In this document: piece by piece, positions 9,784 to 17,761 of the stretch | How the letters are laid out: each line of letters starts with the position of its first letter | Numbering within the stretch: the first letter of the stretch is position 1 | The notes under the pieces: generated by a model | The model's input: only the letters and a program-made list of their open reading frames with translations | The model's database searches: none | What the model was told of the DNA's origin: nothing | Program-made: the position numbers and the translations under genes | From: Cylindrospermum sp. FACHB-282 | Lineage (GTDB): Bacteria > Cyanobacteriota > Cyanobacteriia > Cyanobacteriales > Nostocaceae | Direction: 5' to 3' | Assembly: GCF_014697195.1 (NCBI RefSeq) | Contig: NZ_JACJRJ010000009.1 | Span: forward strand, 82,299-146,298 | DNA: 64,000 nucleotides

Positions 9784-10041
9784 TCAATATAGCGCTTTCA
9801 TCTGGATGAATACAGAATAGCCACCTACCGCAAACATGAAGAGGATGGCGACAGAAAAGACTACTACATCCCTGACAATAAATAAAATCCAATCTTTTCT
9901 CAGTTCCTGTTTAGCCTTGAGTTCCCGTAGCTGGCGTTCAAGTTCGGCGTCTGCTTGTGTGTGTAATTTTACTGGTAACAGAACTAGTGGCTTGTCGCCT
10001 TTGTTGGCGATTATCTGGGATAAATCTTTTACATCTGCCAT
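9784..10041 (-). CDS. small single-span membrane protein
   Basis: I chose the ATG at 10041, giving 85 residues, because it starts 4 bases after the stop of the upstream ribbon-helix-helix-like gene. A longer in-frame start at 10110 would run through that gene. The product has a soluble N-terminal part with a charged coiled-coil stretch (ELERQLRELKAKQELRKD) and one membrane span near 52-78 ending in GGYSVFIQMKALY. No known family is recognisable. The tight spacing says it is co-transcribed with the upstream gene, so the pair probably works together. Confidence 0.65.
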   Translation of the reverse strand: MADVKDLSQIIANKGDKPLVLLPVKLHTQADAELERQLRELKAKQELRKDWILFIVRDVVVFSVAILFMFAVGGYSVFIQMKALY

Positions 10042-10045
10042 GCTG

Positions 10046-10273
10046 CTAAATACCAACAACTTCCGCCTCAAGTTTTTGGTTCTCGTCTGCAATCCAGATA
10101 TGCTTGCCATTTTGCTTGGCTTCGACTGCTAACTCCATGAGTGCGATCGCTTTTAACAGTACATCAGCATTGTCTCCGTTAATCTGTTGTGCCAGATTAT
10201 TTAACGTCTCGTAAAGTTCCGCTGACAAGTCCAGGTTTATTTGTGTGCGTTGCTTTTTCCGCTGTGCAGTCAT
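10046..10273 (-). CDS. ribbon-helix-helix-like small protein
   Basis: The 75-residue product begins TAQRKKQRTQINLDLSAELY, a basic start followed by a beta strand and helices as in CopG/Arc-type ribbon-helix-helix DNA-binding proteins. The rest (NNLAQQINGDNADVLLKAIA) fits the two helices of that fold. Proteins of this size and fold are often antitoxins or autoregulators. The downstream partner here is a small membrane protein rather than a typical toxin. The pair may be a non-standard toxin-antitoxin unit or a simple conserved operon. Confidence 0.65.
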   Translation of the reverse strand: MTAQRKKQRTQINLDLSAELYETLNNLAQQINGDNADVLLKAIALMELAVEAKQNGKHIWIADENQKLEAEVVGI

Positions 10274-10739
10274 TTTTATGCCCTCAGAATGTCACTACTT
10301 CTATTTTGCCCAAAATCACAGGCAATATCTCACAACAAGCCGCTTTGGGTTTACAGCTTACTGTTTTACTTTAGCTTATCAAGAAAATCTCTCCTTTGAT
10401 AGATGCAACTTGTTTGATTGTCATATAAATTTAATTGCTTCCTCAGTTGTGTGCTTGTTTTCTTAAACACAAAACTTTTCTCTAAATTTTTCCTGTGAAT
10501 TAGTCTTTTTGTGCCGATTCATACTGAATTATTATTTCAAAAGCGATAAGCTAATTTGCTCGGTTAATATTTGCTTTATCCGCTAGCCTAACGACTAAAG
10601 TCGCGGCTAGATGAACAAAACCAGCCAACCCAGGTTTTAAAATACTGATTTTTTTTGCTTCGTTGTCCGTAGGGTGCGTTCCCTAACGCACAATTTATGC
10701 AATCTATTAATTACATAATACCTGATGATATTAGAGTGG
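10274..10739. repeat. gene-free stretch with two hairpin-forming repeats
   Basis: No gene is visible in these bases. Two dispersed-repeat-like palindromes stand out. At 10582-10609, CTAGCC and GGCTAG enclose CGACTAAAGTCG. At 10675-10690, TGCGTT and AACGCA surround CCCT. Both types are common as interspersed repeats between cyanobacterial genes. Confidence 0.45.
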
Positions 10740-10794
10740 TTTAGCTGCTAGAAAGCGTTGTGATTCTGTTCTAATTGCACCTAATTTCTTTACC

Positions 10795-11002
10795 CTTTGA
10801 TAGATTGCTGTCGAATGTCTGCTAAATCGGGATGGGGGAATTGGCAAAGCTTTCCCATAGCTGGAGTTTTTGCTAATTGTTTAAATGTTGTTTATGCTGC
10901 TATTAAAAAGCGGTCGGAAACGTCTAAACTATCTTCTGCTATATAGGTTGCTAAATCTATCAAGTCGCGGATAACTTGAGGTCTTTTTTTAATTGCAAAC
11001 AT
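10795..11002 (-). pseudogene. decayed ParE-type toxin gene
   Basis: Downstream of the ParD-like antitoxin an ATG at 11002 starts a frame reading MFAIKKRPQVIRDLIDLATY, the N-terminus expected of a RelE/ParE-family toxin. After about 36 codons it hits an in-frame TAA, yet the same frame then continues with TFKQLAKTPAMGKLCQFPHP and DLADIRQQSIKG, again ParE-like, before further stops. The C-terminal part of a ParE toxin is not recognisable. The toxin is therefore inactivated by a nonsense mutation and a lost 3' end, while the antitoxin gene next to it is intact. Confidence 0.7.
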
Positions 11003-11007
11003 CACGG

Positions 11008-11271
11008 CTAAATTGAACCTTGACGTTTATTAATTCTTTCACTGACTGCTTGACGGATATCTTCCCAATCTTGAGAAGTCATTTCTGTTGCATTTCCAGA
11101 GTTTAATCCTTCCAGGAGCATAGTTTGTAGACGTTCATTTGCTCTCTGTTTTTGGTCTTGTCGCACTAATTCCCGAAAATATTCACTGACGCTGCTATAA
11201 CCACCTTGAGCTACCTGTTCTTCTATATAAGCTCGCATGGTGTCAGGTAAGGAAATATTCATACTTTTCAT
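11008..11271 (-). CDS. parD: ParD-type antitoxin
   Basis: The 87-residue product begins MKSMNISLPDTMRAYIEEQV and continues GGYSSVSEYFRELVRQDQ, the hallmark ribbon-helix-helix of type II ParD antitoxins. An acidic C-terminal tail follows that would wrap a ParE toxin. The stop lies 5 bases ahead of the start of a broken ParE gene, the standard antitoxin-first order. With no functional toxin in cis, this may be an orphan antitoxin, either relaxing or able to neutralise ParE encoded elsewhere. Confidence 0.88.
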   Translation of the reverse strand: MKSMNISLPDTMRAYIEEQVAQGGYSSVSEYFRELVRQDQKQRANERLQTMLLEGLNSGNATEMTSQDWEDIRQAVSERINKRQGSI

Positions 11272-11392
11272 GAGGGTTACTTCTTGAATCTGCTTTTCTA
11301 TATTATGGCAGTTCCTGTCATTTTATGCCATTGGAATGAAAGCAACTATTCAAAAAAGTTGCGTAGGGTGAGATGGTGGGACGGATATCAGC

Positions 11393-11809
11393 TTATTCAG
11401 AAAGCATTTTTAACAACTCTTCTGGCAACATTGCTGGTACTGAAGATGCTACAAAATCAGCTTTGTTTCGTGTTACAATTATTTCTAAACCTGTTGCCAT
11501 TGCTGCTGCACTTGTCACGGCATCTTCAAAATCTTTAATTGGACTTTTTAAAGCTTGACGAATTACCTCATGTGTAACGCTGGCAATTTGAATATTTTGC
11601 AATAAAGTTTCTATTAATTTACGTGCTGTCTCGCTACCAATTTGACGGCGTAAAATATAAAAAATATTTGTAACAGCGTGTCCTGAAACGAAGCCTTGTA
11701 CTTGTTTTTGCATCACTGTATTTAATGCTCGTGCTGAAGCAACAACAAACGGTTGACGCTGTGCTAAGATATCAAGCAAAACATCGCTATCAAATAATAC
11801 CCGTTTCAA
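11393..11809 (-). CDS. PIN-domain toxin
   Basis: The 138-residue product is a VapC-like PIN domain, a Mg-dependent ribonuclease fold. Acidic residues sit in the expected places: MKRVLFDSDVLLDIL at the start, and KSPIKDFEDAVTSAAA with the third and fourth acidic positions, followed by EIIVTRNKADF. Its start overlaps the stop of the upstream 82-residue gene by 4 bases (ATGA), so the two are translationally coupled in antitoxin-toxin order. Confidence 0.88.
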   Translation of the reverse strand: MKRVLFDSDVLLDILAQRQPFVVASARALNTVMQKQVQGFVSGHAVTNIFYILRRQIGSETARKLIETLLQNIQIASVTHEVIRQALKSPIKDFEDAVTSAAAMATGLEIIVTRNKADFVASSVPAMLPEELLKMLSE

Positions 11810-12054
11810 CTATATTTCTTCTCTAGGTAGTTAACATAACTTTCTTCTAGATTCTCTGATTCTAAGCGAATTACACCTATTAGGCTTTGAGTCCAGGGGT
11901 CAAGTTCAGATAAAGATTCTAGGTTTAAGTTAGGAGGAATAGAAGAGAGGGTTTCTTGTTGAATTGACGCTAGAACAGTTTGCACAAGGTGCCAGCGTTC
12001 TTTAATTGGTAATTTTAATACCTGTTCTTGCAATTCTTGTAATCTAATCATCAC
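11806..12054 (-). CDS. putative antitoxin of PIN module
   Basis: The 82-residue product (MIRLQELQEQVLKLPIKERW, then LVQTVLASIQQET) resembles the short helical antitoxins of the addiction-module type found before PIN toxins in cyanobacteria. The N-terminal helices look like the LPxxER(W/L)xLVxxxL motif of these proteins, and the C-terminal half is acidic. It overlaps the PIN toxin by 4 bases. Either of the two adjacent ATG codons could be the start. Confidence 0.75.
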   Translation of the reverse strand: MMIRLQELQEQVLKLPIKERWHLVQTVLASIQQETLSSIPPNLNLESLSELDPWTQSLIGVIRLESENLEESYVNYLEKKYS

Positions 12055-12095
12055 TTTGCTGTTAAGTCTATCATTTATATCTTAACAGATCATTG

Positions 12096-12190
12096 TTACA
12101 TGATGGCTGGTGATGAGAATATAGGGTTGGTTAGGTGCGTAGGGTGAGAAAATGTGAACAGATACAAATTTTTTGGGTTCTAATCTAGCG
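12096..12190. repeat. imperfect direct repeat, copy A
   Basis: This segment runs from TTACATGATGGCTGGTGATG to TCTAATCTAGCG. It recurs with differences and small indels at 13314-13394. Shared words in order include TTACATGAT, GCTGGTGATG, GGTGAGA, TGTGAACAGATACA, TTTTTGGGTT and TAATCTAGCG. The two copies bracket the orphan DUF2281 gene and the following PIN module, so they mark a duplicated or inserted segment of about 1.2 kb. Confidence 0.75.
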
Positions 12191-12251
12191 GTAGATGGTA
12201 AAATATAAAAGCAGAAAAGTAAATATTAATTTCTCCTAGAGGACAAATAAA

Positions 12252-12500
12252 ATGACTATTGAAGAAATTATCATAGATAAAGTAAAAATCTTACCTCCTG
12301 ACAAGCAACAAGAAGCGTTAGATTTTGTAGAGTTTTTGTTAGCCAAAATGCAAAACCAAGGGTTGTATAATCAACCAAATAAATCAGGAATTTCCGCTTT
12401 AAGTCTTGCTCAAGAATACGTTGGTTGTGTTGAAGCAGCCAGTGATTTATCTACTAATAAAGATTATATGGACACACTGTTTTTAATTAGCTCAAAATAG
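12252..12500 (+). CDS. DUF2281 family antitoxin-like protein, apparently orphan
   Basis: The 82-residue product has the DUF2281 pattern: ILPPDKQQEALDFVEFLLAK, a variable middle, then YVGCVEAASDLSTNKDYMD. Such proteins usually precede a PIN toxin on the same strand. Here the next gene is on the opposite strand and overlaps this one tail to tail by 9 bases, and the last residues (TLFLISSK) depart from the usual family ending. I infer that the cognate toxin has been lost. AGAGGACA upstream of the ATG is a good ribosome-binding site. Confidence 0.75.
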   Translation: MTIEEIIIDKVKILPPDKQQEALDFVEFLLAKMQNQGLYNQPNKSGISALSLAQEYVGCVEAASDLSTNKDYMDTLFLISSK

Positions 12501-12905
12501 AAGATTTTCAAAAGGATAACTTTGCTTCCAACGATAGGTGTTGAAGTCACGTTGATCTACTGAAAAAATGCGTCCATGTCCTAAATGTTCTGCTAGGATT
12601 ACTAGGGAAGCATCAGCTAAATCCATTGGAAGATTAGCATATCTTTTCATTAATTCAATAATTCGAGAAGTATGGTGAGCTTCTAAATTAAAAATCGTAA
12701 ACAATTCTTGTTGCAGACTATTTAAAAAAGTAACTTGAGCTTCAACTCCCTTGCGAGTAAGCAAAAGATAACAGGTTTCTGTGACAACACACCATGTTGT
12801 AATTAAAGGTTCATTGTATTGTTTTAAAGCTTGTTTTGCTATTTGGTGGTAGGTGTCTTTTTGATCAATAAGAGCTAACCAAAATCCTGTATCAACGATG
12901 ATCAT
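12492..12905 (-). CDS. PIN-domain toxin (VapC-like)
   Basis: From the ATG at 12905 the product is 137 residues: MIIVDTGFWLALIDQKDTYH at the start, a central TTWCVVTETCYLL (acidic Glu), LPMDLADASLVILAEH and RIFSVDQRDFNTY. These give the four acidic positions of a PIN ribonuclease. The start lies 14 bases inside the end of the upstream antitoxin gene, so the two are coupled. An upstream in-frame ATG at 12980 would add 25 residues encoded inside the antitoxin gene and is unlikely. Confidence 0.9.
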   Translation of the reverse strand: MIIVDTGFWLALIDQKDTYHQIAKQALKQYNEPLITTWCVVTETCYLLLTRKGVEAQVTFLNSLQQELFTIFNLEAHHTSRIIELMKRYANLPMDLADASLVILAEHLGHGRIFSVDQRDFNTYRWKQSYPFENLLF

Positions 12906-13155
12906 ATTTATTCGGTAATGTATTAGATAAAACTTCTTTATATGTGGTTGATAAATTTTCTTCCACAGCACAACAACCAATTAATCCAATTTCATCAAAC
13001 TTTTCATAGAGACTTTTTTCCTGACTATGATTTTCTGGCTCTCGTTGTGGATAACGCTTTTTGAGTAACTGAATAAAATCAAGTAGTAAGATTTGAGCTT
13101 CTTCTGGTAAGGTATCAATATCTCTAGATATTTCTTCAATTTTTATTACCATCAT
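12892..13155 (-). CDS. antitoxin of PIN module
   Basis: The 87-residue product (MMVIKIEEISRDIDTLPEEA, then QILLLDFIQLLKKRYPQ) has the helical start LPEEAQxxLLDFIxxLKKRY found in cyanobacterial antitoxins related to DUF2281. An acidic, flexible tail follows. It overlaps the PIN toxin by 14 bases. The start is either of the two consecutive ATG codons; AACTCCTCAATTGAGG just upstream is a small palindrome that could be an operator. Confidence 0.75.
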   Translation of the reverse strand: MMVIKIEEISRDIDTLPEEAQILLLDFIQLLKKRYPQREPENHSQEKSLYEKFDEIGLIGCCAVEENLSTTYKEVLSNTLPNKYDHR

Positions 13156-13313
13156 TAACTCCTCAATTGAGGATAATTTTTCAGTATGATCCTATTATAA
13201 ACTATGCAGTGATGGTAGGTAGGACGTTTGATTTAGTTCGGGTGATAATTCTCAGGTGAGGTGAATCTTTCCAGGTATATCTGTCATTGTTCTATTTCTA
13301 TCTCATCTCTTAT

Positions 13314-13394
13314 TTACATGATAGCTGGTGATGGTTGGGTGGGTTGGGTGAGATGATGTGAACAGATACAGGGTTTTTGGGTTGTAATCTAGCG
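13314..13394. repeat. imperfect direct repeat, copy B
   Basis: Second copy of the repeat described at 12096-12190, shorter by about 14 bases. It starts TTACATGATAGCTGGTGATG and ends GTAATCTAGCG, in the same orientation as copy A. Confidence 0.75.
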
Positions 13395-13420
13395 TTATTA
13401 ATGGTGGGTTATGTTTTTTA

Positions 13421-13503
13421 TTGTTGGGTTTCGTTCCTCAACCCAACCTACTTGCTTCCCCACAAAAATTGTTGGGTTTTGTTGCTAAACCCAACCTACT
13501 TGC
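13421..13503. repeat. two tandem hairpin repeats
   Basis: Two near-identical 35-base units lie at 13421-13455 and 13469-13503. Each has GTTGGGTT and AACCCAAC arms around a 7-8 base loop and ends in CTACTTGC. This is a familiar interspersed hairpin of cyanobacterial intergenic DNA. Its position 3' of the GTPase gene could let it act as a transcription terminator. Confidence 0.65.
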
Positions 13504-13541
13504 TGAGGTATTATTATTTCGATTTTATAGTCTATATAAAT

Positions 13542-14498
13542 TTAATCCCAAAGCCACGCAATTAATCCTATTGCAGCACCAATTCCGCCACCAATAGCAG
13601 CACCAGCTGGCCCAAATACCGAGCCAATGCCAGATCCTGCTATCGCTAAACCTGGAATAATTGAAGCATCAATTCTTTTCTTGACTTCCTTCTTCTGTTC
13701 TTGAGTAAGCTCGATGCGTGGTTTTTGAGGACTAGCCTGAGCAGAAGCATATGGTGTAGAATCTAGTTCAGATTTTTTCTTTCCCGACTGTGGCGATTTG
13801 AGGCTATCCGCCATAGCTAAAAAAAATGGTATAGTACCACGTTCGGATATTCTTGAAAATACTTTTGTGAAAAGTTCTCCAAGCCATTTTTCACCATCTG
13901 GAGTTATTTCGCTTCCAGTATCTACAGCAAGTGATGGAATTTCGTTTGCTACAACTAAGCCAACGTCTTCACACTTGGCTATCGCTTTGCGGATAAGCTC
14001 TGTTCTCTTCTTTAAGGCTTCTGGATACTTTACTGCACTAACAGAGTTAGCAAATGTAAAAATGATAATAGCGTGTTCCCATACTTTTGAACCGAATGCT
14101 TTTGAAATCAATTCAATAGCTTGAATCTCATCGCTCCTAACCCTTGTATCATTCAGAGGGCTAACAAACCACATTGAGTCAATCTGCGTTATTTTTGAAC
14201 GCATCAGGTCTAAATACTGCTGATCCCTTTCTGCTTCCTCAATGTCATCACATAGACCCGGAGTATCAATAACTTGAAACTTGATACCATCAAGTTCAGA
14301 CTCATAAGATTCAACTCCCATTGTTGTTGCTTCATAGTCTCCAACTTCAGCAATCTGTTTCCCCATTAAGGCATTTACAGTACTAGATTTTCCAACTCCT
14401 GTACGACCAATTAAAAGGAATACAAGCTTTTTTTCACGCGCCACTGGAAGTTTTGCTTGAAAAGCTTCAAGGAATTTTTGGGCTTGTTGTTCAATCAT
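13542..14498 (-). CDS. AIG1/TRAFAC-type GTPase with hydrophobic tail
   Basis: The 318-residue product has a P-loop GRTGVGKSS at 31-39, a switch Thr region (EATTMGVESYE) and the G3 motif DTPG at 78-81. This resembles the AIG1/Toc34-like septin-related GTPases. No NKxD motif is evident; FTFANS sits near where it would be expected. The last 45 residues are glycine- and alanine-rich and hydrophobic (GLAIAGSGIGSVFGPAGAAI, then GGGIGAAIGLIAWLWD), like a glycine-zipper membrane anchor. It likely works at a membrane. The gene stands alone beside toxin-antitoxin modules, a setting in which such GTPases may serve stress or defence roles; that is inference. Confidence 0.8.
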   Translation of the reverse strand: MIEQQAQKFLEAFQAKLPVAREKKLVFLLIGRTGVGKSSTVNALMGKQIAEVGDYEATTMGVESYESELDGIKFQVIDTPGLCDDIEEAERDQQYLDLMRSKITQIDSMWFVSPLNDTRVRSDEIQAIELISKAFGSKVWEHAIIIFTFANSVSAVKYPEALKKRTELIRKAIAKCEDVGLVVANEIPSLAVDTGSEITPDGEKWLGELFTKVFSRISERGTIPFFLAMADSLKSPQSGKKKSELDSTPYASAQASPQKPRIELTQEQKKEVKKRIDASIIPGLAIAGSGIGSVFGPAGAAIGGGIGAAIGLIAWLWD

Positions 14499-14644
14499 GA
14501 ATATTCTTTTTTGGTAGAGAAATTACACATAAATTCAAAAACTACTTCATTATTGCACTTCTAATTTAAAAAAATACCGCAAATACACGCAAGAAAACGC
14601 CAAATTACCTGCATTTATCTGCGTACATCTGCGGTTTAAAAAAC

Positions 14645-16858
14645 TTAATGCACTAATGCGATCGCTCTTTTTGTCAACGCATCAGCCGTCAAACCATTAA
14701 AGGCCATGAGTTCCCCAGCGCTGGCGGTAGTTTCTCCACGCTTCCATGCGAAGGTATCGCGCTTTGAATTACTGCGTAACATAATTGGTTCTAACATCGC
14801 CGCAGCACCACCTGTAACACCAATTAAGGCATCTCCACCAAACAATTTATCAAAATCGGCATCACTCAAGAAACCGCCGTCTGGTTCAGAACAAGTTTCC
14901 CATGCAGTATCATCAGGACGATATAAACGTCGAGGATTGATGATAGAAACAATCTTTACACCAATACCTTCAGTTTCTAAGAAAGAAGCAGCTTCAAATA
15001 CGGGAATTAGTGTTAAATCACCAATTACCGCAAATACAACCTTCTTCGCACCAGCAACTTCATGCAATAACACCGCACCATCTCGCAAGCCTTTATGAGT
15101 TTGTTCAAAACTTGTGCGAATTGGCAAAGGTGACTTACTGGCAGTAATCACAATTCCCTTATTTTTAGTTTTCAAAGCCCAGTCATAACAGACTTGAATA
15201 CTGTTAGCATCAGGGGGGAATAACGGAAATACATTGCCATTTCGCATCAACGCTGCAAAGTAAGCTTCAATTTCAGGTCTTTGGTGAGTCCAACCGTTAC
15301 GTCCTTGCTCTAATGCCCCTGCCGTATATAATGTAATAGTTGAGGGAGTTGGACGGCGCAATTCTGCCATTGCTTGGGTGACAGTTTGCCAAATTGGTAA
15401 CCCGTTGATGGCAAAAGATTCATAAGAACACCATAATGTTCTCGCACCCATTAAAGATAAACCAGCAGCTAAACCTGCACAAGCATCTTCACTCAATGGT
15501 TCGTAAACTTGTCCCCCTGGTGCTTGGTTATATAAGTCGTCGGTGGTGGGGTGGATAATCTTTAATGCTTGGTTAATGTTGGCAATTCCTGATGCTTCGT
15601 TACCGTCGGCGTTGGTGACAAGGAAACTTTTATCTATATTTCCTACAACTCCTACTAATTTTCCCATGGCTGTAGTCGAAACTTGAGGAATAGGCCCAAC
15701 TGCATATTCTTCTAAAGGCAATTTACCCAATTCTGCTAATGGTAATTCAAATTCTGTTACCACTGTTTTTGCTGCTGGGCCACTGCCGGCACGTTCGGCA
15801 TTTGTTCGCACTATTTGCCAAGCTTCTGCTGATAAAGCACGGGTTTGTAAAGCGCTGATGATATGGGGAGCATCGAGGGTATCTTTGGGATAAAGGTTGT
15901 GAGATTTTGCGCCTCTGGCGTGGACTCCTGCGCCTTTAAGTTGTTTAATAATAAATACGGTAAGTTGTCCGCTGAGAGCAGAACGGGCAGCTTTATCTAC
16001 TCCCAAAAGTACTGCTTGGGTAAATGCTAGGCGCTTCTCGAAAGAAAAAGCGGTACTATCAACGTAATCTCCTGGTTGGTTTTGATCATCAAATTCTTTG
16101 GCATCTACTAATATGACTTCGTCAAAACCGTTACCTTTCCAGAATGCCGTCATCTGTTCGTTGGTTTTTAGAGATACCATGCTGTGGTGTTCTTGGCTGT
16201 AACCGTTCCACACTAGCACTGGTAAAAAGTTGGTGACTGTGGGGTAAGCTGTGTGGAAATGGGCGATCGCACTCACGATATAAGGTTCACCCAATCCACC
16301 ATCTCCAACGGTGAAGGGAAACAGCTTGTCTTGGTGCAGGAGTGCAGCAGACATGGCAAAATGCTGTCCTTGCCCCAAAGGCCCGGCAGGTGCTAAAATG
16401 CCGGGGATATAGCCAGAGAGATGCCCCAATAAACCGTGCTTTTCTCGAAAGCGATCGCGCAATTGTTGGACTGTAAAAATTCCCATGTCCTCTAAGGAAC
16501 GATCCAAAAACATGGCACTATAGAAACCGGGGGCGTGGTGTCCAACTTCGGTGATAATGTTTTTATATCCCAGCATCACCAGAGAGGCATAAGCTTCTGC
16601 TTGGCTAGCAAAACCTCCAGGATGTCCAGAAGCCTTACTACCAGTCACTTGTAGCGTTAAGTAGCGGAGAGCATCGGCAGCGAGTACAGTTTGATAAACT
16701 GCAGTTGGATCTGTGGGGGATGCGATCGCCACTTTACCCAACTCAATCGCAGGATTTGCACCATAAGTTTTAAAATCTGGTAATGCTTCCCCAAAATATT
16801 GAATTCCTTCGCAAAAATCGGGAAGTGCTGAAGATGCCTTTGGGCTGATTGCTGTCAT
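14645..16858 (-). CDS. transketolase-like thiamine-diphosphate enzyme
   Basis: The 737-residue product has the architecture of transketolase and phosphoketolase: a TPP domain, a pyrimidine domain and a C-terminal domain. Visible elements are GSKASGHPGG (73-82), GHHAPGFYSA (106-115), and the cofactor motif GDG (185-187) followed about 31 residues later by Asn218 in VLVWNGY. The second domain has PLSEDACAGLAAGLSLMGAR, where the Glu is the likely catalytic activator, and the third has LFPPDANSIQV. It differs clearly from the standard cyanobacterial transketolase and from classical phosphoketolase, which lacks the GFYSAMFLDRS segment. The reaction is therefore uncertain; it may be a two-carbon ketol transfer or cleavage of sugar phosphates. 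No metabolic neighbours help. Confidence 0.72.
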   Translation of the reverse strand: MTAISPKASSALPDFCEGIQYFGEALPDFKTYGANPAIELGKVAIASPTDPTAVYQTVLAADALRYLTLQVTGSKASGHPGGFASQAEAYASLVMLGYKNIITEVGHHAPGFYSAMFLDRSLEDMGIFTVQQLRDRFREKHGLLGHLSGYIPGILAPAGPLGQGQHFAMSAALLHQDKLFPFTVGDGGLGEPYIVSAIAHFHTAYPTVTNFLPVLVWNGYSQEHHSMVSLKTNEQMTAFWKGNGFDEVILVDAKEFDDQNQPGDYVDSTAFSFEKRLAFTQAVLLGVDKAARSALSGQLTVFIIKQLKGAGVHARGAKSHNLYPKDTLDAPHIISALQTRALSAEAWQIVRTNAERAGSGPAAKTVVTEFELPLAELGKLPLEEYAVGPIPQVSTTAMGKLVGVVGNIDKSFLVTNADGNEASGIANINQALKIIHPTTDDLYNQAPGGQVYEPLSEDACAGLAAGLSLMGARTLWCSYESFAINGLPIWQTVTQAMAELRRPTPSTITLYTAGALEQGRNGWTHQRPEIEAYFAALMRNGNVFPLFPPDANSIQVCYDWALKTKNKGIVITASKSPLPIRTSFEQTHKGLRDGAVLLHEVAGAKKVVFAVIGDLTLIPVFEAASFLETEGIGVKIVSIINPRRLYRPDDTAWETCSEPDGGFLSDADFDKLFGGDALIGVTGGAAAMLEPIMLRSNSKRDTFAWKRGETTASAGELMAFNGLTADALTKRAIALVH

Positions 16859-17761
16859 GCTGAATACCTTATAAAATGAGGGAAAACTGTAGATGCTCGA
16901 TTAATTTAACAAAAATTTTACATCTTTCTGTCTGTAACAGTTTATTGCTTTTTCGCAACCACAGAATAAGAAACTTAAATCCTCACCTCACAAAAACTTC
17001 TGCTTTTCCTGAAAACTCAACTCCCTAATTTGGTAACAACCCCAAATCCTGCCAATACAGTTCCGATAACATCCCCCACATTAGATAAAGGGATAAAGAA
17101 AAAAATAGCCCCCTTGTTCAGGGTGCTTAGAGGCATATCCGCGAGATAAAAATTACTGAAAAAAATGCCTCACAATATCATAAGTTCCCCATGGTATCTA
17201 CCCTAGGAATATACACAAAGAAACCCAAATATGATCACAACTCCTGATGTGTAAATATCCCTATTTATTTTCTCAAGTCAGCCTACCCAGACTTTGCCTG
17301 TATCCTTCCAGGAACTCTATTCGCCCTGGGTTCTAACTCCTCCAATTTGGTTATATCTTTCTACAGATACGCACTTGAGGAGGTAGAGTTTATAGTAACC
17401 AGTAATAGGTTATTAAGAAAGCACAAATTCATGGTCAATACAAGGCTATTCCGTTCTAGACATAACTCCCCCTGAACTTCAGTTCAGGGCTAATAACTCG
17501 CATTCCGTTAAAACGGACTATAAATTTCTTTTCGTCGTCTTTAACGAGTTAGAGTTTTTGTTGTGTAAGCTGACAATCCTATAATGTGCATACCATCATT
17601 CAATCTAACTCTTGTGGGGTGGGCATCCTGCCCGCCCTTGATGTTCAAATTAAAAGCCCAACAGCTTAGTTCATTTACCTGAAAATAACTGTAGGTAATG
17701 ACATTAAATTTTCCACAATTTTCTAATATCATAAAATAAATCTAAGTCTACAATTACAATT
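16859..17761. other. 900-base divergent intergenic region with repeats
   Basis: The region separates the leftward transketolase-like gene from rightward crtO and must carry both promoters. I find no convincing gene. A perfect 20-base palindrome, CCCTGAACTTCAGTTCAGGG, lies at 17470-17489, and a small one, CCGTTAAAACGG, near 17505. A dispersed hairpin repeat lies at 17607-17640. Confidence 0.4.
17607..17640. repeat. dispersed hairpin repeat (GTGGGGTGGGCAT type)
   Basis: The 34-base unit starts AACTCTTGTGGGGTGGGCAT and closes with CCTGCCCGCCCTTG. The GGGTGGGCA and TGCCCGCCC arms form a hairpin. A second copy differing by one or two bases is at 55481-55514, also in intergenic DNA. Confidence 0.8.

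Noticed and set aside
16859..17761. tRNA or other structured RNA gene in the long spacer
   Set aside because: No cloverleaf pattern with GGTTC-type T arm was found; only short palindromes are visible.
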